From NCBI GenBank assembly GCA_002372935.1, contig DFJF01000005.1, positions 85,934 to 149,933 on the forward strand: 64,000 nt of DNA. The letters are read 5' to 3'. Within the stretch, counting starts at the first letter, position 1. Each line of letters starts with the position of its first letter. This DNA comes from Clostridiales bacterium UBA3678 (GTDB lineage Bacteria > Bacillota > Clostridia > TANB77 > CAG-508). The notes below the pieces were generated by a model that saw only the letters and a program-made list of their open reading frames with translations, was not told where the DNA came from and searched no databases. Of the stretch, positions 1-8,383 are shown piece after piece. The translations under genes were made by a program, and so were the position numbers.

Positions 1-56
1 TTCTTTTTTGAAAGGGGACAGTTCTCTTTCAAAAAGGGACAGTTCTTCTTTGAAAA
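1..56. repeat. 21-bp-period GGGACAGTTCT repeat array (cut by window edge)
   Basis: Two units with the variant core GGGACAGTTCT start 21 bp apart (15 and 36), preceded by the tail of a third unit at the window edge. The array lies just past the stop codon of plsC. It belongs to the dispersed family seen at nine other places here, whose usual core is GGGGACGGTTCT. Confidence 0.85.
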
Positions 57-62
57 TTACAA

Positions 63-662
63 TTATTTCGCTAACTCTAAAATTTTATTCATTATCTCAT
101 TTGTGACTTTCTCAATTATTTCTTTATCTTTTCTGTTTTTTCTTTCTTCAGATAAATCTATTGGCTTTCCATATGTAATTGTTACTTTTTTAAAAGGCTT
201 ATCTCCACCTTTTATTCCCGCAGGAATTACTACAGCATTTGAATTTAATGCGAAAAAAGCAGCTCCTTCTTTAATTTTTTCTCCTTTTTGTATTCCGTTT
301 CTTGTGCCCTCTGGAAATATTGCAATACAATCACCATTTTTTAATCCTTTTAAAGTTTCTTTTATTGCTGTCATATCTTTAGAATCTCTGTCAACCAGAA
401 TCGCCCTAAATTGTTTTCCTAAAAATGCTAGAAATTTATTTTTTGTAATCTCTTTCTTTGCCAAAAATCTCACATCTTTCCTATTACAAGTTGCTTCTAT
501 TAATGGTGGATCTAAAAAACTTTTATGATTTCCGCAAATAAGAACTGCACCACTTTTTGGTATATTTTCTGCTCCAAGAACTTTTGCTCTATATACAATC
601 TTGCAATAAATCCAAATTGCCCCTCTTACAATTGCTGTTCTAATATTTTTTAAATATTTCAT
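63..662 (-). CDS. plsC: 1-acyl-sn-glycerol-3-phosphate acyltransferase (PlsC family)
   Basis: Transfers an acyl chain to lysophosphatidic acid to give phosphatidic acid, the second acylation in membrane phospholipid synthesis; peripheral or membrane-bound. The family motifs are visible: NHKSFLDP (the HX4D catalytic motif) and FPEGTRN (substrate binding). About 199 residues, normal for the short bacterial type. I chose the ATG at 662 (MKYLKN) because GGAGG lies a few bases upstream; a longer reading from 692 lacks a ribosome site. It follows cmk on the same strand, the usual cmk-plsC pair of Clostridia, separated by a repeat array. Confidence 0.93.
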   Translation of the reverse strand: MKYLKNIRTAIVRGAIWIYCKIVYRAKVLGAENIPKSGAVLICGNHKSFLDPPLIEATCNRKDVRFLAKKEITKNKFLAFLGKQFRAILVDRDSKDMTAIKETLKGLKNGDCIAIFPEGTRNGIQKGEKIKEGAAFFALNSNAVVIPAGIKGGDKPFKKVTITYGKPIDLSEERKNRKDKEIIEKVTNEIMNKILELAK

Positions 663-707
663 ATAACCTCCAATAAAAAAATATACAATCAAACTATCCT
701 TTTAAAC

Positions 708-836
708 AAAGATCTGTCTCTCTTTCAAAGAAGAACCGTCCCCTTTTGCAAGAGAACCGTCCCCTTTCAAAAAAGAACCGTCCCCTTTTGCAAGAGAACC
801 GTCCCCTTTCAAAAAAGAACCGTCCCTATTTGAAAG
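708..836. repeat. GGGGACGGTTCT repeat array, five inverse units
   Basis: Five copies of GAACCGTCCC whose GTCCC starts fall at 738, 759, 780, 801 and 822, exactly 21 bp apart, preceded by the end motif AAAGATCTGTCTC at 708. Tails alternate between CTTTTGCAAGA and CTTTCAAAAAA. It fills the gap between cmk and plsC and includes the cmk stop codon. Confidence 0.9.
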
Positions 837-1491
837 TGTCTATTATTTTTAGTATTTCATTGACAACTTCTTCTATAGACAGATGTGTTGTGTCAACTAC
901 TATAGCATCTTCTGCTTTGACAAATGGTGCTATTTCTCTTTCTGTTTCAAGTTTGTTTCTTTCTATTATGCTTTCTAGAACTTCTTCGTATGTTACATTC
1001 ATTCCATTTTCTATATCTTGCTTATATCTTCTGTTCGCTCTTTCTTCTAAAGAACAATCTAAAAATATTTTTACATCTGCATTAGGGAATACAACAGTTC
1101 CAATGTCTCTTCCTTCCATTATTATGTTTTGGGTTTCTCCCATTTTTCTTTGGATTGGTGTTACTTTGTCTCTAACTTGTTTTATAGCTGCATATTTGGC
1201 AACAACATCATCTACTTTTGGAGTTCTGATTTCTTCTGATACATCTTTTCCATTTAAAAATACTTTTTGTACTCCATTTTTGTTTTCTAATTTTATGTCT
1301 ATATCTTTTAATATCTTTTCGATTCCTTCTATATCTGTTGGTTCAACTTTATTTTCTAAACAATCCAATGCCACACATCTATACATTGCTCCTGTATCTA
1401 TTGATACTAAATTTCTTTTTTCTGCTATTATTTTTGTTATTGTTCCTTTTCCACTACCTGCAGGTCCATCTATTGCAACTACAAATCCCAT
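826..1491 (-). CDS. cmk: Cytidylate kinase
   Basis: Phosphorylates CMP and dCMP with ATP in pyrimidine nucleotide salvage; cytosolic. The P-loop AIDGPAGSGKG is at residues 6-16, followed by SIDTGAMYR, the GRDIGTVVFP motif and the DCSLEERANRR segment, all typical of Cmk. 221 residues, normal length. The ATG at 1491 has AAGGAG upstream. The stop codon TAG is formed inside the edge of a downstream 21-bp repeat array, so the last codons (DTFK) and the stop are partly repeat sequence. It heads a cmk-plsC pair. Confidence 0.96.
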   Translation of the reverse strand: MGFVVAIDGPAGSGKGTITKIIAEKRNLVSIDTGAMYRCVALDCLENKVEPTDIEGIEKILKDIDIKLENKNGVQKVFLNGKDVSEEIRTPKVDDVVAKYAAIKQVRDKVTPIQRKMGETQNIIMEGRDIGTVVFPNADVKIFLDCSLEERANRRYKQDIENGMNVTYEEVLESIIERNKLETEREIAPFVKAEDAIVVDTTHLSIEEVVNEILKIIDTFK

Positions 1492-1686
1492 GTTTCAAGC
1501 TCCTTTATTTTTACTTTATATTATTTATTTTTTCTGTTTTTCAATTTTCTTATTTTTATAATATCTTTGCTTATAATATCATTTTTTCCAACTTTTGTAA
1601 ACATATTTCTGTGAAATTACGATTTTTATGTGACTTAAAAGTGAAATTGCCATATTCATATTTTTTATAATCACATTTAAAAACAT

Positions 1687-1736
1687 AAAAATAGCTGAAG
1701 TAAAAAAATTCAAAAATTCTCTACTTCAACTATTTA
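1687..1736 (-). terminator. Hairpin terminator after the gene ending at 1751
   Basis: Read on the minus strand, the arms AAATAGTTGAAGTA and TACTTCAGCTATTT pair with one mismatch, followed by a T-rich run. It lies just downstream of the unknown gene ending at 1751 and ahead of cmk. Confidence 0.7.
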
Positions 1737-1750
1737 CTTTTAATCTCATT

Positions 1751-2809
1751 TTATTGATTTTCTCCTCTTCCTTCTGGAAGTGCATTACTTGGTAATTCAA
1801 TTCTGATTTTAATTCTAAATATATAAGTAGCTGCTCTAACAAATTTGCTCTTTTTGAATCTTTGCCATAATGATGGTTTAGCTTCAAATGTCGTTTCTTG
1901 AGCATATAATTCTTTTTCTGCATCTAAGCCACTTTCTGCAACTGTCTCAACATCTTCTTTAAATGTTTCTTTTGGTTGTTCTATTATAGCTGAAATTTCT
2001 TTAGGTATAACAATTTCTCTATTGTCATTCTCGTCATTACCTGCAACTTTATTTTTTGCTTTGCTTACAACTTTATTTGTTTCTTCTATTGAATGATCTG
2101 TAAGTATTTCATTAATATTCTCAGATGCTGTAAGTTCTTGCTTTGCCTCTAATGCATCTTCTGCAGCAACAGCCTCTAGTTGCTCTTCAGGTACAGGAAT
2201 AAGTTTCAAAGCATCAGCGATCTCTATTCCTATATAGCTTAAAGCTTTTGAGCTATCTTCTAATCTTTCCATATCTATTTCTATGTGTAAGTTTGATTCC
2301 AAATTATTAACTTTTGCTTTTAACAATTTTGCAGAATCAGTATATTTTTGAGAAGTTTTTGTTTTAACATTTCCAACTATTTTTAAATTTTCTATAATAT
2401 CTTCATCAAATTTATCTGAAATTCCATCAACTTTATTTTCCCAGCCATCTTCTTTATTTTCTGCAGCCTCAACAACTTCTTTTAAAACTCCAGATAATGC
2501 AATATTTTCTTCTCTATGTTTAATCAATTCTTCAATTTTTTTTGTATTTTCTTCAAACTGCGTAGTTGCAAACTCTATTAGCCCATAAGTTGCTTTATAA
2601 ACATCTACAGGAAAATTATTCTTCTTTGGATATTCAATTAAATATGTTTTTATTGATTCAACTAAATCCTTAAAATAAGAATTTTCATCTAATTCAATGA
2701 TTTGTTTTTTACTATTTGGATTTATCATTTTTTGAACTTTATCTATATTTGATAGAATTTTTTCTTCCGTAATTACCATTCTTACATTTACTATGCCAGA
2801 TCTAGACAT
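1751..2809 (-). CDS. Unknown protein, likely helical, under a WalR-type promoter
   Basis: I do not recognise this 352-residue protein. It has no signal peptide or clear membrane span. Most of it is predicted helical and acidic (Glu/Lys-rich, with Ala-rich stretches near residues 210-240). The last 40 residues change character: a basic, aromatic segment (SLWQRFKKSKFVRAATY) ending in LPEGRGENQ, which could be a membrane-binding or partner-binding tail. The ATG at 2809 has AAGGAGGG upstream. Its promoter carries four TGTAA half-sites at an 11-bp period, so envelope-stress or wall-linked control is inferred. It is followed by its own terminator and stands alone. Confidence 0.75.
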   Translation of the reverse strand: MSRSGIVNVRMVITEEKILSNIDKVQKMINPNSKKQIIELDENSYFKDLVESIKTYLIEYPKKNNFPVDVYKATYGLIEFATTQFEENTKKIEELIKHREENIALSGVLKEVVEAAENKEDGWENKVDGISDKFDEDIIENLKIVGNVKTKTSQKYTDSAKLLKAKVNNLESNLHIEIDMERLEDSSKALSYIGIEIADALKLIPVPEEQLEAVAAEDALEAKQELTASENINEILTDHSIEETNKVVSKAKNKVAGNDENDNREIVIPKEISAIIEQPKETFKEDVETVAESGLDAEKELYAQETTFEAKPSLWQRFKKSKFVRAATYIFRIKIRIELPSNALPEGRGENQ

Positions 2810-2849
2810 TGTAAGTTCCCTCCTTTGTTATCTTACATAATCTATTTAA

Positions 2850-2937
2850 ATTATACAACATCTCAAAAAAAACTACAAGCGCTTTTTGTCGTTTTTTGTT
2901 TACAGTTTCATTACATTTATGTTACAAAAATATTACA
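2850..2937 (-). promoter_or_regulatory. Promoter with four WalR-like half-sites
   Basis: On the minus strand a TTGTAG -35 (2873-2878) and TATAAT -10 (2850-2855) are 17 bp apart. Upstream, 2899-2937 holds four half-sites TGTAAT, TGTAAC, TGTAAT and TGTAAA at an exact 11-bp period, matching the TGTWAH-N5-TGTWAH pattern known for WalR/YycF. The assignment to WalR is inferred from the motif alone. Confidence 0.7.
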
Positions 2938-2995
2938 GAGCATAATTTTCTAAATCAATCTTGTAATTTTTTTATTAGTTATTAAACTATAGATT

Positions 2996-3562
2996 TTAAT
3001 TTCTTAATCCCCTAACTAAAGTTGCCTCACATTGATTATAAATTTTCATAATATCAAAATCTTCTTTTTCTTTCATCTTATATACTAATGTTGAACAAAT
3101 TAAACCATAAATTTCTGTAGCAATAATCTTTGAATCTCCTTTTTTTATCTGTCCAATATTCATGCCTTCTGTTACTGTCTCTTCTATTTTGTTTATATAT
3201 TCATATATAAGTTTTTGACATTTCTTATTTCTTTGTTCTTTTCCCCATAACTGACTAAGTATAATATTTACCAAATCCTGATATTTATCCACAATTTTTA
3301 TCTGAATTAAAATAATTGCTTTTATCTTATCTATATAATTTGAATATTTTGCAGTTTTTATGTCAACACTATTTTGTAATAATTTAATTCCTTCTGAAAT
3401 TAAAAAATCAAAAATTTCTTCTTTACTTGTAAAATGATAGTATAATGTTCCCTTTGCTACACCAACTGTAGCAGTAATATCTTCAACGCTTGTAGCATCA
3501 TATCCCTTTTCTGCAAATAATTTCATAGATGTTTCAAATATTTTTCTCTTTGTTTTATTCAT
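2996..3562 (-). CDS. TetR/AcrR-family transcriptional regulator
   Basis: One-component repressor with an N-terminal DNA-binding domain and a ligand-binding helical domain. Residues 1-50 show the TetR signature: IFETSMKLFAEKGYDATSV, then ITATVGVAKGTLYYHFTSKE with the recognition helix. 188 residues from the ATG at 3562, which has AAGGG at good spacing; a TTG two codons earlier is less likely. No target gene is adjacent: the neighbours are an unknown protein and a divergent tRNA, so the ligand and targets are unknown. Confidence 0.92.
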   Translation of the reverse strand: MNKTKRKIFETSMKLFAEKGYDATSVEDITATVGVAKGTLYYHFTSKEEIFDFLISEGIKLLQNSVDIKTAKYSNYIDKIKAIILIQIKIVDKYQDLVNIILSQLWGKEQRNKKCQKLIYEYINKIEETVTEGMNIGQIKKGDSKIIATEIYGLICSTLVYKMKEKEDFDIMKIYNQCEATLVRGLRN

Positions 3563-3690
3563 ACACAAAATCCCTTCAATGCTTTTTTTGATATTATATA
3601 AAAAAATTGAAAATTATGCAAGCCCTTAGTATAATGATTTTAGTGTTACAATTTACAATTTTAAAGTTTTAATAAATTTCCTAAAACCCC

Positions 3691-3719
3691 TTGTAAAATT
3701 TCAAATAATATGTTATTAT
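3691..3719 (+). promoter_or_regulatory. Promoter for tRNA-Trp
   Basis: TTGTAA (3691-3696), 17 bp, TATTAT (3714-3719), with the mature tRNA starting 20 bases later. It is the only well-spaced promoter on the plus strand here. Confidence 0.55.
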
Positions 3720-3739
3720 AATTATTGTTGAAATTACAT

Positions 3740-3814
3740 AGGAGTATAGTGTCAATGGTAGCACATCGGTCTCCAAAACCGCCTGTGAGGGTTCGAATCC
3801 TTCTACTCCTGCCA
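3740..3814 (+). tRNA. tRNA-Trp (anticodon CCA)
   Basis: A cloverleaf can be drawn by hand: acceptor stem AGGAGTA (3740-3746) with TACTCCT (3804-3810), an anticodon loop CTCCAAA with CCA at 3773-3775, a T-arm containing GGTTCGAATCC, and an encoded CCA end. It is followed by a strong terminator. An antisense reading frame over it is an artefact. Confidence 0.96.
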
Positions 3815-3818
3815 TAAA

Positions 3819-3848
3819 AAAACAACCTAAATTAGGTTGTTTTTTTAT
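3819..3848. terminator. Bidirectional terminator between tRNA-Trp and an exported protein gene
   Basis: AACAACCTA and TAGGTTGTT pair around a short AAT loop, with A-run and T-run on the two sides. It can end both the tRNA transcript and the convergent minus-strand gene ending at 3850. Confidence 0.85.
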
Positions 3849-3849
3849 T

Positions 3850-4482
3850 TTACGAAGCCTCAACTATCAAAATCTTATAATTAAAATATTTTTCTTCTCC
3901 ATTACACATAAATTTTATTTTATAATTAATATAATTTCCAACTGGAATACTATAATTTGCTCTAAATTGTACTTTAGCTGTTAATGTAACTGTGTTTCCA
4001 CTTAATACTGTAGTTGATGACAATTTAGCAGATTGTGGATTTATATATGATCTAGTATCATATTCTGTGGTTTCAACTGTTCCATCTGTATAATCATAAC
4101 TTGAATTATTTTTTATAGTTAATTTAAAAGTAGCTGTTAAATATTGAGTAAGCCATGTTTTTTCATTGTTTGAAATTTTAGTTATTATAGTATTTCCATC
4201 TTGTTCATCACCCTCAGATTTGAAAACTTGAAAACTAACTAGCAATCCAGTCTCAAAAGAAGTATTTGTTGAAAGTCTATCTTCTTCAGCTGTATCTGGC
4301 TTAACAACATCTGCTCCTGGCAAAGAATCCTTAACATATTTTCCCGAAATCGTCCCATTAATATATAATTCTCTTGTAAGATATGAATATGAAATTGATA
4401 TAAACACTATAACAATTAATATTAAAACAACTAAAAATCTTGTTTTTATTAATTTTCTTTTCTTTCTTTTATATTTCTTCAT
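3850..4482 (-). CDS. Exported/membrane-anchored protein of the SipW-TasA-like locus
   Basis: 210 residues. A very basic N-terminus (KKYKRKKRKLIKTR) is followed by one hydrophobic segment and SYSYLTRELYINGTISG, which resembles the signal peptide and start of the small exported proteins encoded 3-4 kb upstream (AAFSSTLTINGN). The rest looks like a beta-rich extracellular domain. It begins six bases after the stop of the DUF5305-like gene, so translation is probably coupled. It is the last gene of the signal-peptidase operon. A substrate or accessory of the peptidase at 5628-6812 is inferred; no enzymatic motif is seen. Confidence 0.75.
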   Translation of the reverse strand: MKKYKRKKRKLIKTRFLVVLILIVIVFISISYSYLTRELYINGTISGKYVKDSLPGADVVKPDTAEEDRLSTNTSFETGLLVSFQVFKSEGDEQDGNTIITKISNNEKTWLTQYLTATFKLTIKNNSSYDYTDGTVETTEYDTRSYINPQSAKLSSTTVLSGNTVTLTAKVQFRANYSIPVGNYINYKIKFMCNGEEKYFNYKILIVEAS

Positions 4483-4488
4483 AAGCCA

Positions 4489-5550
4489 TCATCTCTTTAA
4501 AATATATTTATAAACAACACTTCCAGTCATAACACAAAACCATGCTTCTTCACTTTCAACATCATAATAATACAAAATTGGTTTAAATAATTCTTCTGAA
4601 ACTTTAAATATTTCCCCAAAATCTTTGACCACAACAATTTCCTCATTTTTTGCAACTGGTCTGTTGCTAACTTGTACAATTTTATCTTGGCAAAGTTTAA
4701 GTATCCTATTAAGTTCTTGTCTGTACTCATTTTTAACAACATTTGCTATCCTAAATTTAGATAAATATTTCACAATTGCAAATGCAATAATTATTCCTAA
4801 AACACTTAATACAACTTTAAATTTGTTTCTTGCTCTGCTTTGTTGATATTTTTTAGAAACATATTGTGTTTCCTCTAAATTATTGTCGCCTAAAATTTTT
4901 GTCGTTTTATTTGCAAGTTCAATTTGTACGACTGGGGCATAAGAAACATTAACTTGCTCTCCCTCGACTTCTGTATTTAAATTAACTTTCAAAATAACTG
5001 AATATGTCGCACTTACAGTCATTCCCATTTCTTGTTTAAAATCTCTAAGCATGTCATTTTTATCTTTTAAATCTAAATTTAATTTTTCATTTATTTTATA
5101 AGAATTTGCTACTTCTTCTATTTTTTTATTTTCAACTAAAGTTTCATCATCTTGCCAAATTCTTTGCTCTTCTCCATCTCTTGTATATATAACTTGAAGC
5201 CTACCTATTACTGAATAATTTCCTTTCAAATCAGTACTTTTATCTGCAGAATATTTGTAATTTAATGTCAAATCTATTGTATCTATAAGGTCAGTTACAT
5301 AAACTAATCCTTTATCTTTATCTTTATTTACATTACTCATATATTTATTTTTTATCAAATTTACATTATAATCATAATTATAACTATTTGTATATGAATA
5401 AACTTGCTTATTTTTTGTATCAATATTTTCATCCTGTGTTTCTTTAATTAATGTATAAAAGGAGGTTAGTAGTATAACTATTGCAACAGCACTATATATA
5501 TGTTTAGTTGATCTACGAATTCTGTTTTTATTTTTTTTTTTCGAACTCAT
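4489..5550 (-). CDS. DUF5305-like membrane protein next to a signal peptidase
   Basis: 353 residues with two membrane spans: one near residues 18-34 and one near 245-262. The region between is about 210 residues, likely extracellular and beta-rich. The C-terminal 90 residues would be cytoplasmic. The layout and position next to an ER-type signal peptidase fit the DUF5305 family, which I recall from such loci; this is a recognition from memory rather than a motif match. The role is unknown; a structural or scaffold part of the exported-fibre locus is an inference from context. It starts 77 bases after the peptidase gene on the same strand. Confidence 0.65.
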   Translation of the reverse strand: MSSKKKNKNRIRRSTKHIYSAVAIVILLTSFYTLIKETQDENIDTKNKQVYSYTNSYNYDYNVNLIKNKYMSNVNKDKDKGLVYVTDLIDTIDLTLNYKYSADKSTDLKGNYSVIGRLQVIYTRDGEEQRIWQDDETLVENKKIEEVANSYKINEKLNLDLKDKNDMLRDFKQEMGMTVSATYSVILKVNLNTEVEGEQVNVSYAPVVQIELANKTTKILGDNNLEETQYVSKKYQQSRARNKFKVVLSVLGIIIAFAIVKYLSKFRIANVVKNEYRQELNRILKLCQDKIVQVSNRPVAKNEEIVVVKDFGEIFKVSEELFKPILYYYDVESEEAWFCVMTGSVVYKYILKR

Positions 5551-5627
5551 TCTTTTCCTCCCTTTCTAAGTATTTTAAATTTAAATTCATTTTATACTGA
5601 ATCTAAAATTTATCCTTTTCCATATAT

Positions 5628-6812
5628 TTATTTTCCTGTTTCAACAGTTACATTTTCTTGTTTATCTTCTTGTAATAAATGTAACCAAATTGCAGGATAA
5701 CCTATATATTTAATTTTATATATTACTTTTCCTATTAATTGGTCTTCTCTAACTTCATCAGAGTCTGGTGAATTATTATTATCTCCTTTTGTAATAAAAT
5801 AAAATTCTCCATTTTTTTGTGACTTTTGTATTATTCTATGAACAACTGTAAATCCCTGCATTTGGTATTCTATGATGTCTCCCTCATTTACATCATTTGC
5901 ATTGCATTTCTTTATAATCGCAACATCCCCAACATACAAAACCTTTTCCATACTTCCAGAAGCAATTGCAACAGGTTTTATAGGAAATACCCCAACCGCA
6001 AACCAAATCGCAAGTATTATAAGCACTACAAGTATAATGATATTTCTTGGATCAGAATTTATTATATTTTCTTTACTTCTAAAAATATTTAATTTATTTT
6101 TTACATATCTTATATATAAAAATAAAATTATAGGTATAACAAAATCTATTATTGCAGACATTACCCAAGGTGCATTTGGTAAAATTGGTGAAAGCCATAA
6201 ATATAAATGTGTTGTCAATTCATAAATAACTGCTGGCATGTATCCACAATATATTGATGTATATGAAAATAATAAATTTTTAGCAATTAATGGCAATAAA
6301 GTTTGACAAACCACTTTCACAATTATTAATGCAGTTAATTTTGCATTAATATACTGACCTAAATTAATTTGAATTATTATATAGACAATTGAAATTACAA
6401 CTGCAATTTTCATCTTGTATTTTTCATAAACATTATTTATTAATTTATATCTTATATATTCTCTTGCAACTATTTCTACTCCTAAAATCCACAAATTCGT
6501 AAATAAACCTATAAGTGTTGTGCTAAATGGATTTTTGCCAAAAGTAACAAATAGCCCTGATACCATATAAGTTATAATATAAACTAAAACAGCAATTACA
6601 ATATACTCCATAATTGACTTCTTTAGTTTCCTATTTTCTAAACTTTTGCCTAATACAATTCTTAATACACCAGCTATTAATATCCAAAAAATTGGATTGA
6701 TTATATATAAATATGCAATATTGTATGCAGAAGATAAATAAAATGTTGCTAAAAGCCCATATCCTAATATTAGAAAAATCAAGGCTAATGTTGCATTTTT
6801 AGATTTTTGCAT
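5628..6812 (-). CDS. Signal peptidase I, ER/SipW type, with a long multi-span N-terminal region
   Basis: Membrane serine protease that removes signal peptides. The catalytic serine is in IASGSMEKVLYVGD (about residues 283-296), and a histidine rather than lysine follows in FTVVHRI, the Ser-His arrangement of archaeal/ER and Bacillus SipW enzymes. KGDNNNSPD and GKVIYKIKYIGYP complete the family boxes. The protein is about 394 residues, roughly double a normal SipW: the first 250 residues form seven or so membrane spans of unknown role. It sits with three exported proteins whose leaders resemble SipW-dependent ones, so a dedicated peptidase is likely. The start at 6812 has AGAGGAAAT upstream. 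Confidence 0.88.
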   Translation of the reverse strand: MQKSKNATLALIFLILGYGLLATFYLSSAYNIAYLYIINPIFWILIAGVLRIVLGKSLENRKLKKSIMEYIVIAVLVYIITYMVSGLFVTFGKNPFSTTLIGLFTNLWILGVEIVAREYIRYKLINNVYEKYKMKIAVVISIVYIIIQINLGQYINAKLTALIIVKVVCQTLLPLIAKNLLFSYTSIYCGYMPAVIYELTTHLYLWLSPILPNAPWVMSAIIDFVIPIILFLYIRYVKNKLNIFRSKENIINSDPRNIIILVVLIILAIWFAVGVFPIKPVAIASGSMEKVLYVGDVAIIKKCNANDVNEGDIIEYQMQGFTVVHRIIQKSQKNGEFYFITKGDNNNSPDSDEVREDQLIGKVIYKIKYIGYPAIWLHLLQEDKQENVTVETGK

Positions 6813-6941
6813 ATTATTTCCTCTTTTTATTGATAATTCTTTATAAATAAACTAGGCTCTAAAATATTTGCTAAACTTTAATAATAAAACAAATTTTAAG
6901 AACTTTATTTAATTTCAAATAAATTAAGTTTCAAAAATCTC

Positions 6942-6981
6942 TTAAAAGGTAATAGCAAATTTTGCCTATTACCTTTTAAGT
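6942..6981 (-). terminator. Perfect 15-bp hairpin after an exported-protein gene
   Basis: CTTAAAAGGTAATAG pairs perfectly with CTATTACCTTTTAAG around a ten-base loop. It lies 10 bases past the stop of the gene ending at 6992. The following T-run is weak, so it may partly terminate or protect the mRNA. Confidence 0.7.
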
Positions 6982-6991
6982 TCATATTAGA

Positions 6992-7537
6992 TTAAGCATT
7001 TGTATGAGCACCTGTTCCATTGAAATCTGTAGTATTTTGTTCATATGTAAATTTTACTTTAAATGTATCGCTAACTGATGTTGCTTTAGAATTTGAATCC
7101 CATTTAATTACATATTGTGTTGTACATTTTCCTCCAGCTACTAATTCTTCACCTTCAGTTGGTGTTGCTGGTGTTACTTTTACATCTGCGCTTGTAGGGT
7201 TTGTAATATCAACACTTTTTAATTTTGCTGGTATTTGTCCATTATTTGTTACAACTGTTTGTAAAATAACTCCATCTCCTGGATATGATAATTTTATAGT
7301 AGCTGTTACTGTTAATCCATCTTCTGAAATTGTTGCTGTTCCATAAGAAGTATCAGCTGTTGTTGTACCATCTGCTGCTAATAATTTTGCTTCTGTGAAT
7401 TTAATATCCCAAGATGCTGCTCCATTTACATTACCATTAATAGTTAATGTTGAGCTAAATGCGGCATATCCTATAGCTAATGCTAATAATACTACCACTA
7501 ATACAATTATAAGACTATTTCTTTTTGTTTTTTTCAT
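6992..7537 (-). CDS. Small exported protein with SipW-type leader (TasA/camelysin-like)
   Basis: 181 residues: basic start KKTKRNS, hydrophobic core LIIVLVVVLLALAIGYA, then AAFSSTLTINGNVNG. The GYAAF junction resembles SipW-dependent signal peptides. The mature part is short, Thr/Val/Lys-rich and likely a single beta-sandwich, as in TasA-type matrix fibre subunits; that is an inference, not a sequence match. It is a paralogue of the protein encoded at 7718-8281: they share the leader, ISEDGL, LSYPGD/LGYPGD and the final YEQNT. It has its own promoter with WalR-like boxes and a strong AGGAGG site. Confidence 0.82.
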   Translation of the reverse strand: MKKTKRNSLIIVLVVVLLALAIGYAAFSSTLTINGNVNGAASWDIKFTEAKLLAADGTTTADTSYGTATISEDGLTVTATIKLSYPGDGVILQTVVTNNGQIPAKLKSVDITNPTSADVKVTPATPTEGEELVAGGKCTTQYVIKWDSNSKATSVSDTFKVKFTYEQNTTDFNGTGAHTNA

Positions 7538-7573
7538 TTTTTATTCCTCCTAATTTATTTACATTCATTTATT

Positions 7574-7640
7574 ATTATACAGCTTAATATATTCTTATAC
7601 AATAACAAAAATTTGACATTTATATTACATTTCTATTACA
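7574..7640 (-). promoter_or_regulatory. Promoter with WalR-like boxes for the exported protein at 6992-7537
   Basis: Minus strand: TTGTAT -35 (7597-7602), 17 bp, TATAAT -10 (7574-7579). Half-sites TGTAAT, TGTAAT and TGTCAA at 7613-7640 step by 11 bp. They begin about 10 bp upstream of the -35, the same geometry as at the paralogous gene, which fits an activator. Confidence 0.72.
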
Positions 7641-7677
7641 AAATGACATAATTTTACAATGTCACTAATATAAAAAA

Positions 7678-7711
7678 CACATATTTACAATATTCATATT
7701 GCAAATATGTG
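7678..7711 (-). terminator. Intrinsic terminator after the exported protein gene at 7718
   Basis: On the minus strand CACATATTTGCAATAT pairs with ATATTGTAAATATGTG (one mismatch), followed by TTTTTTAT. A classic rho-independent shape. Confidence 0.88.
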
Positions 7712-7717
7712 ACAATT

Positions 7718-8281
7718 TTAGGCATCTGTATGTGTTGCATTCATATTAACTTCATCTGTATTTTGTTCATATGTATATGTTATAGTAAATGTTTTATCAA
7801 TTGTTTTAGCTGTTGAATCTTTCTTCCATTTAATTATAAATTCACTATTACAAACTCCATTTGGTTTTATTATTTCGCCTATTGAAGCTGTAGCTTCTGT
7901 AATCTCTAGATCTTCTTCATCATTTGCAGTCCATCCTGTTATGTTATAACCTGTTAATTTTGCTGGAAGTGAACCTATATTTGCAATTGTTGTTTGTAAT
8001 TTTACTGCATCTCCTGGATATCCTAATTTTACATTAACTGTAACAGATAATCCATCTTCTGAAATTATTGGTTGATTTCCATGACTATTGTCTACAACAT
8101 TATTTACATCAACTAATTTTGCATTTGTATATATTACACTCCAAGATGCTTCACCTTTGGCTGTTCCATTTACAGTAAGTGTTGCACTAAATGCTGCATA
8201 TCCTATAGCTAATGCTAATAGTAATACAACCAATACTATTACCAAATAATTCTTTTTCTTTTTTTCTTTTACCTTCGACAT
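7718..8281 (-). CDS. Small exported protein with SipW-type leader, paralogue of its neighbour
   Basis: 187 residues with a basic start (KVKEKKKKN), the hydrophobic stretch YLVIVLVVLLLALAIGYA and then AAFSATLTVNGTAKGEASW. The mature domain shares spacing and several blocks with the protein at 6992-7537, so the two arose by duplication, but each has a separate promoter and terminator. A matrix or surface-fibre subunit processed by the nearby SipW-like peptidase is inferred. AGGAGGG precedes the ATG at 8281. Confidence 0.82.
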   Translation of the reverse strand: MSKVKEKKKKNYLVIVLVVLLLALAIGYAAFSATLTVNGTAKGEASWSVIYTNAKLVDVNNVVDNSHGNQPIISEDGLSVTVNVKLGYPGDAVKLQTTIANIGSLPAKLTGYNITGWTANDEEDLEITEATASIGEIIKPNGVCNSEFIIKWKKDSTAKTIDKTFTITYTYEQNTDEVNMNATHTDA

Positions 8282-8310
8282 TAAAATTCCCTCCTATTTT
8301 ATTTTTTTTT

Positions 8311-8377
8311 ATTATATCTGATTAGTCATTAGTTTTCAATATTAATTAAATTGCATTTATATTACAATTTTGTTACA
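8311..8377 (-). promoter_or_regulatory. Promoter with WalR-like boxes for the exported protein at 7718-8281
   Basis: Minus strand: TTGAAA -35 (8334-8339), 17 bp, TATAAT -10 (8311-8316). Half-sites TGTAAC, TGTAAT and TGCAAT at 8350-8377 are 11 bp apart and begin at the same distance from the -35 as in the paralogue's promoter. Confidence 0.72.
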
Positions 8378-8383
8378 GAATAA

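Noticed and set aside
746..1561. Plus-strand open frame of 271 codons beginning with repeated ENRPLSKKNRPLL
   Set aside because: It is the translation of the 21-bp repeat followed by the antisense of cmk; no ribosome site and no protein-like composition.
3681..3863. Minus-strand frame of 60 codons containing GVEGFEPSQAVLETD
   Set aside because: It is antisense to tRNA-Trp, a well-known false gene.
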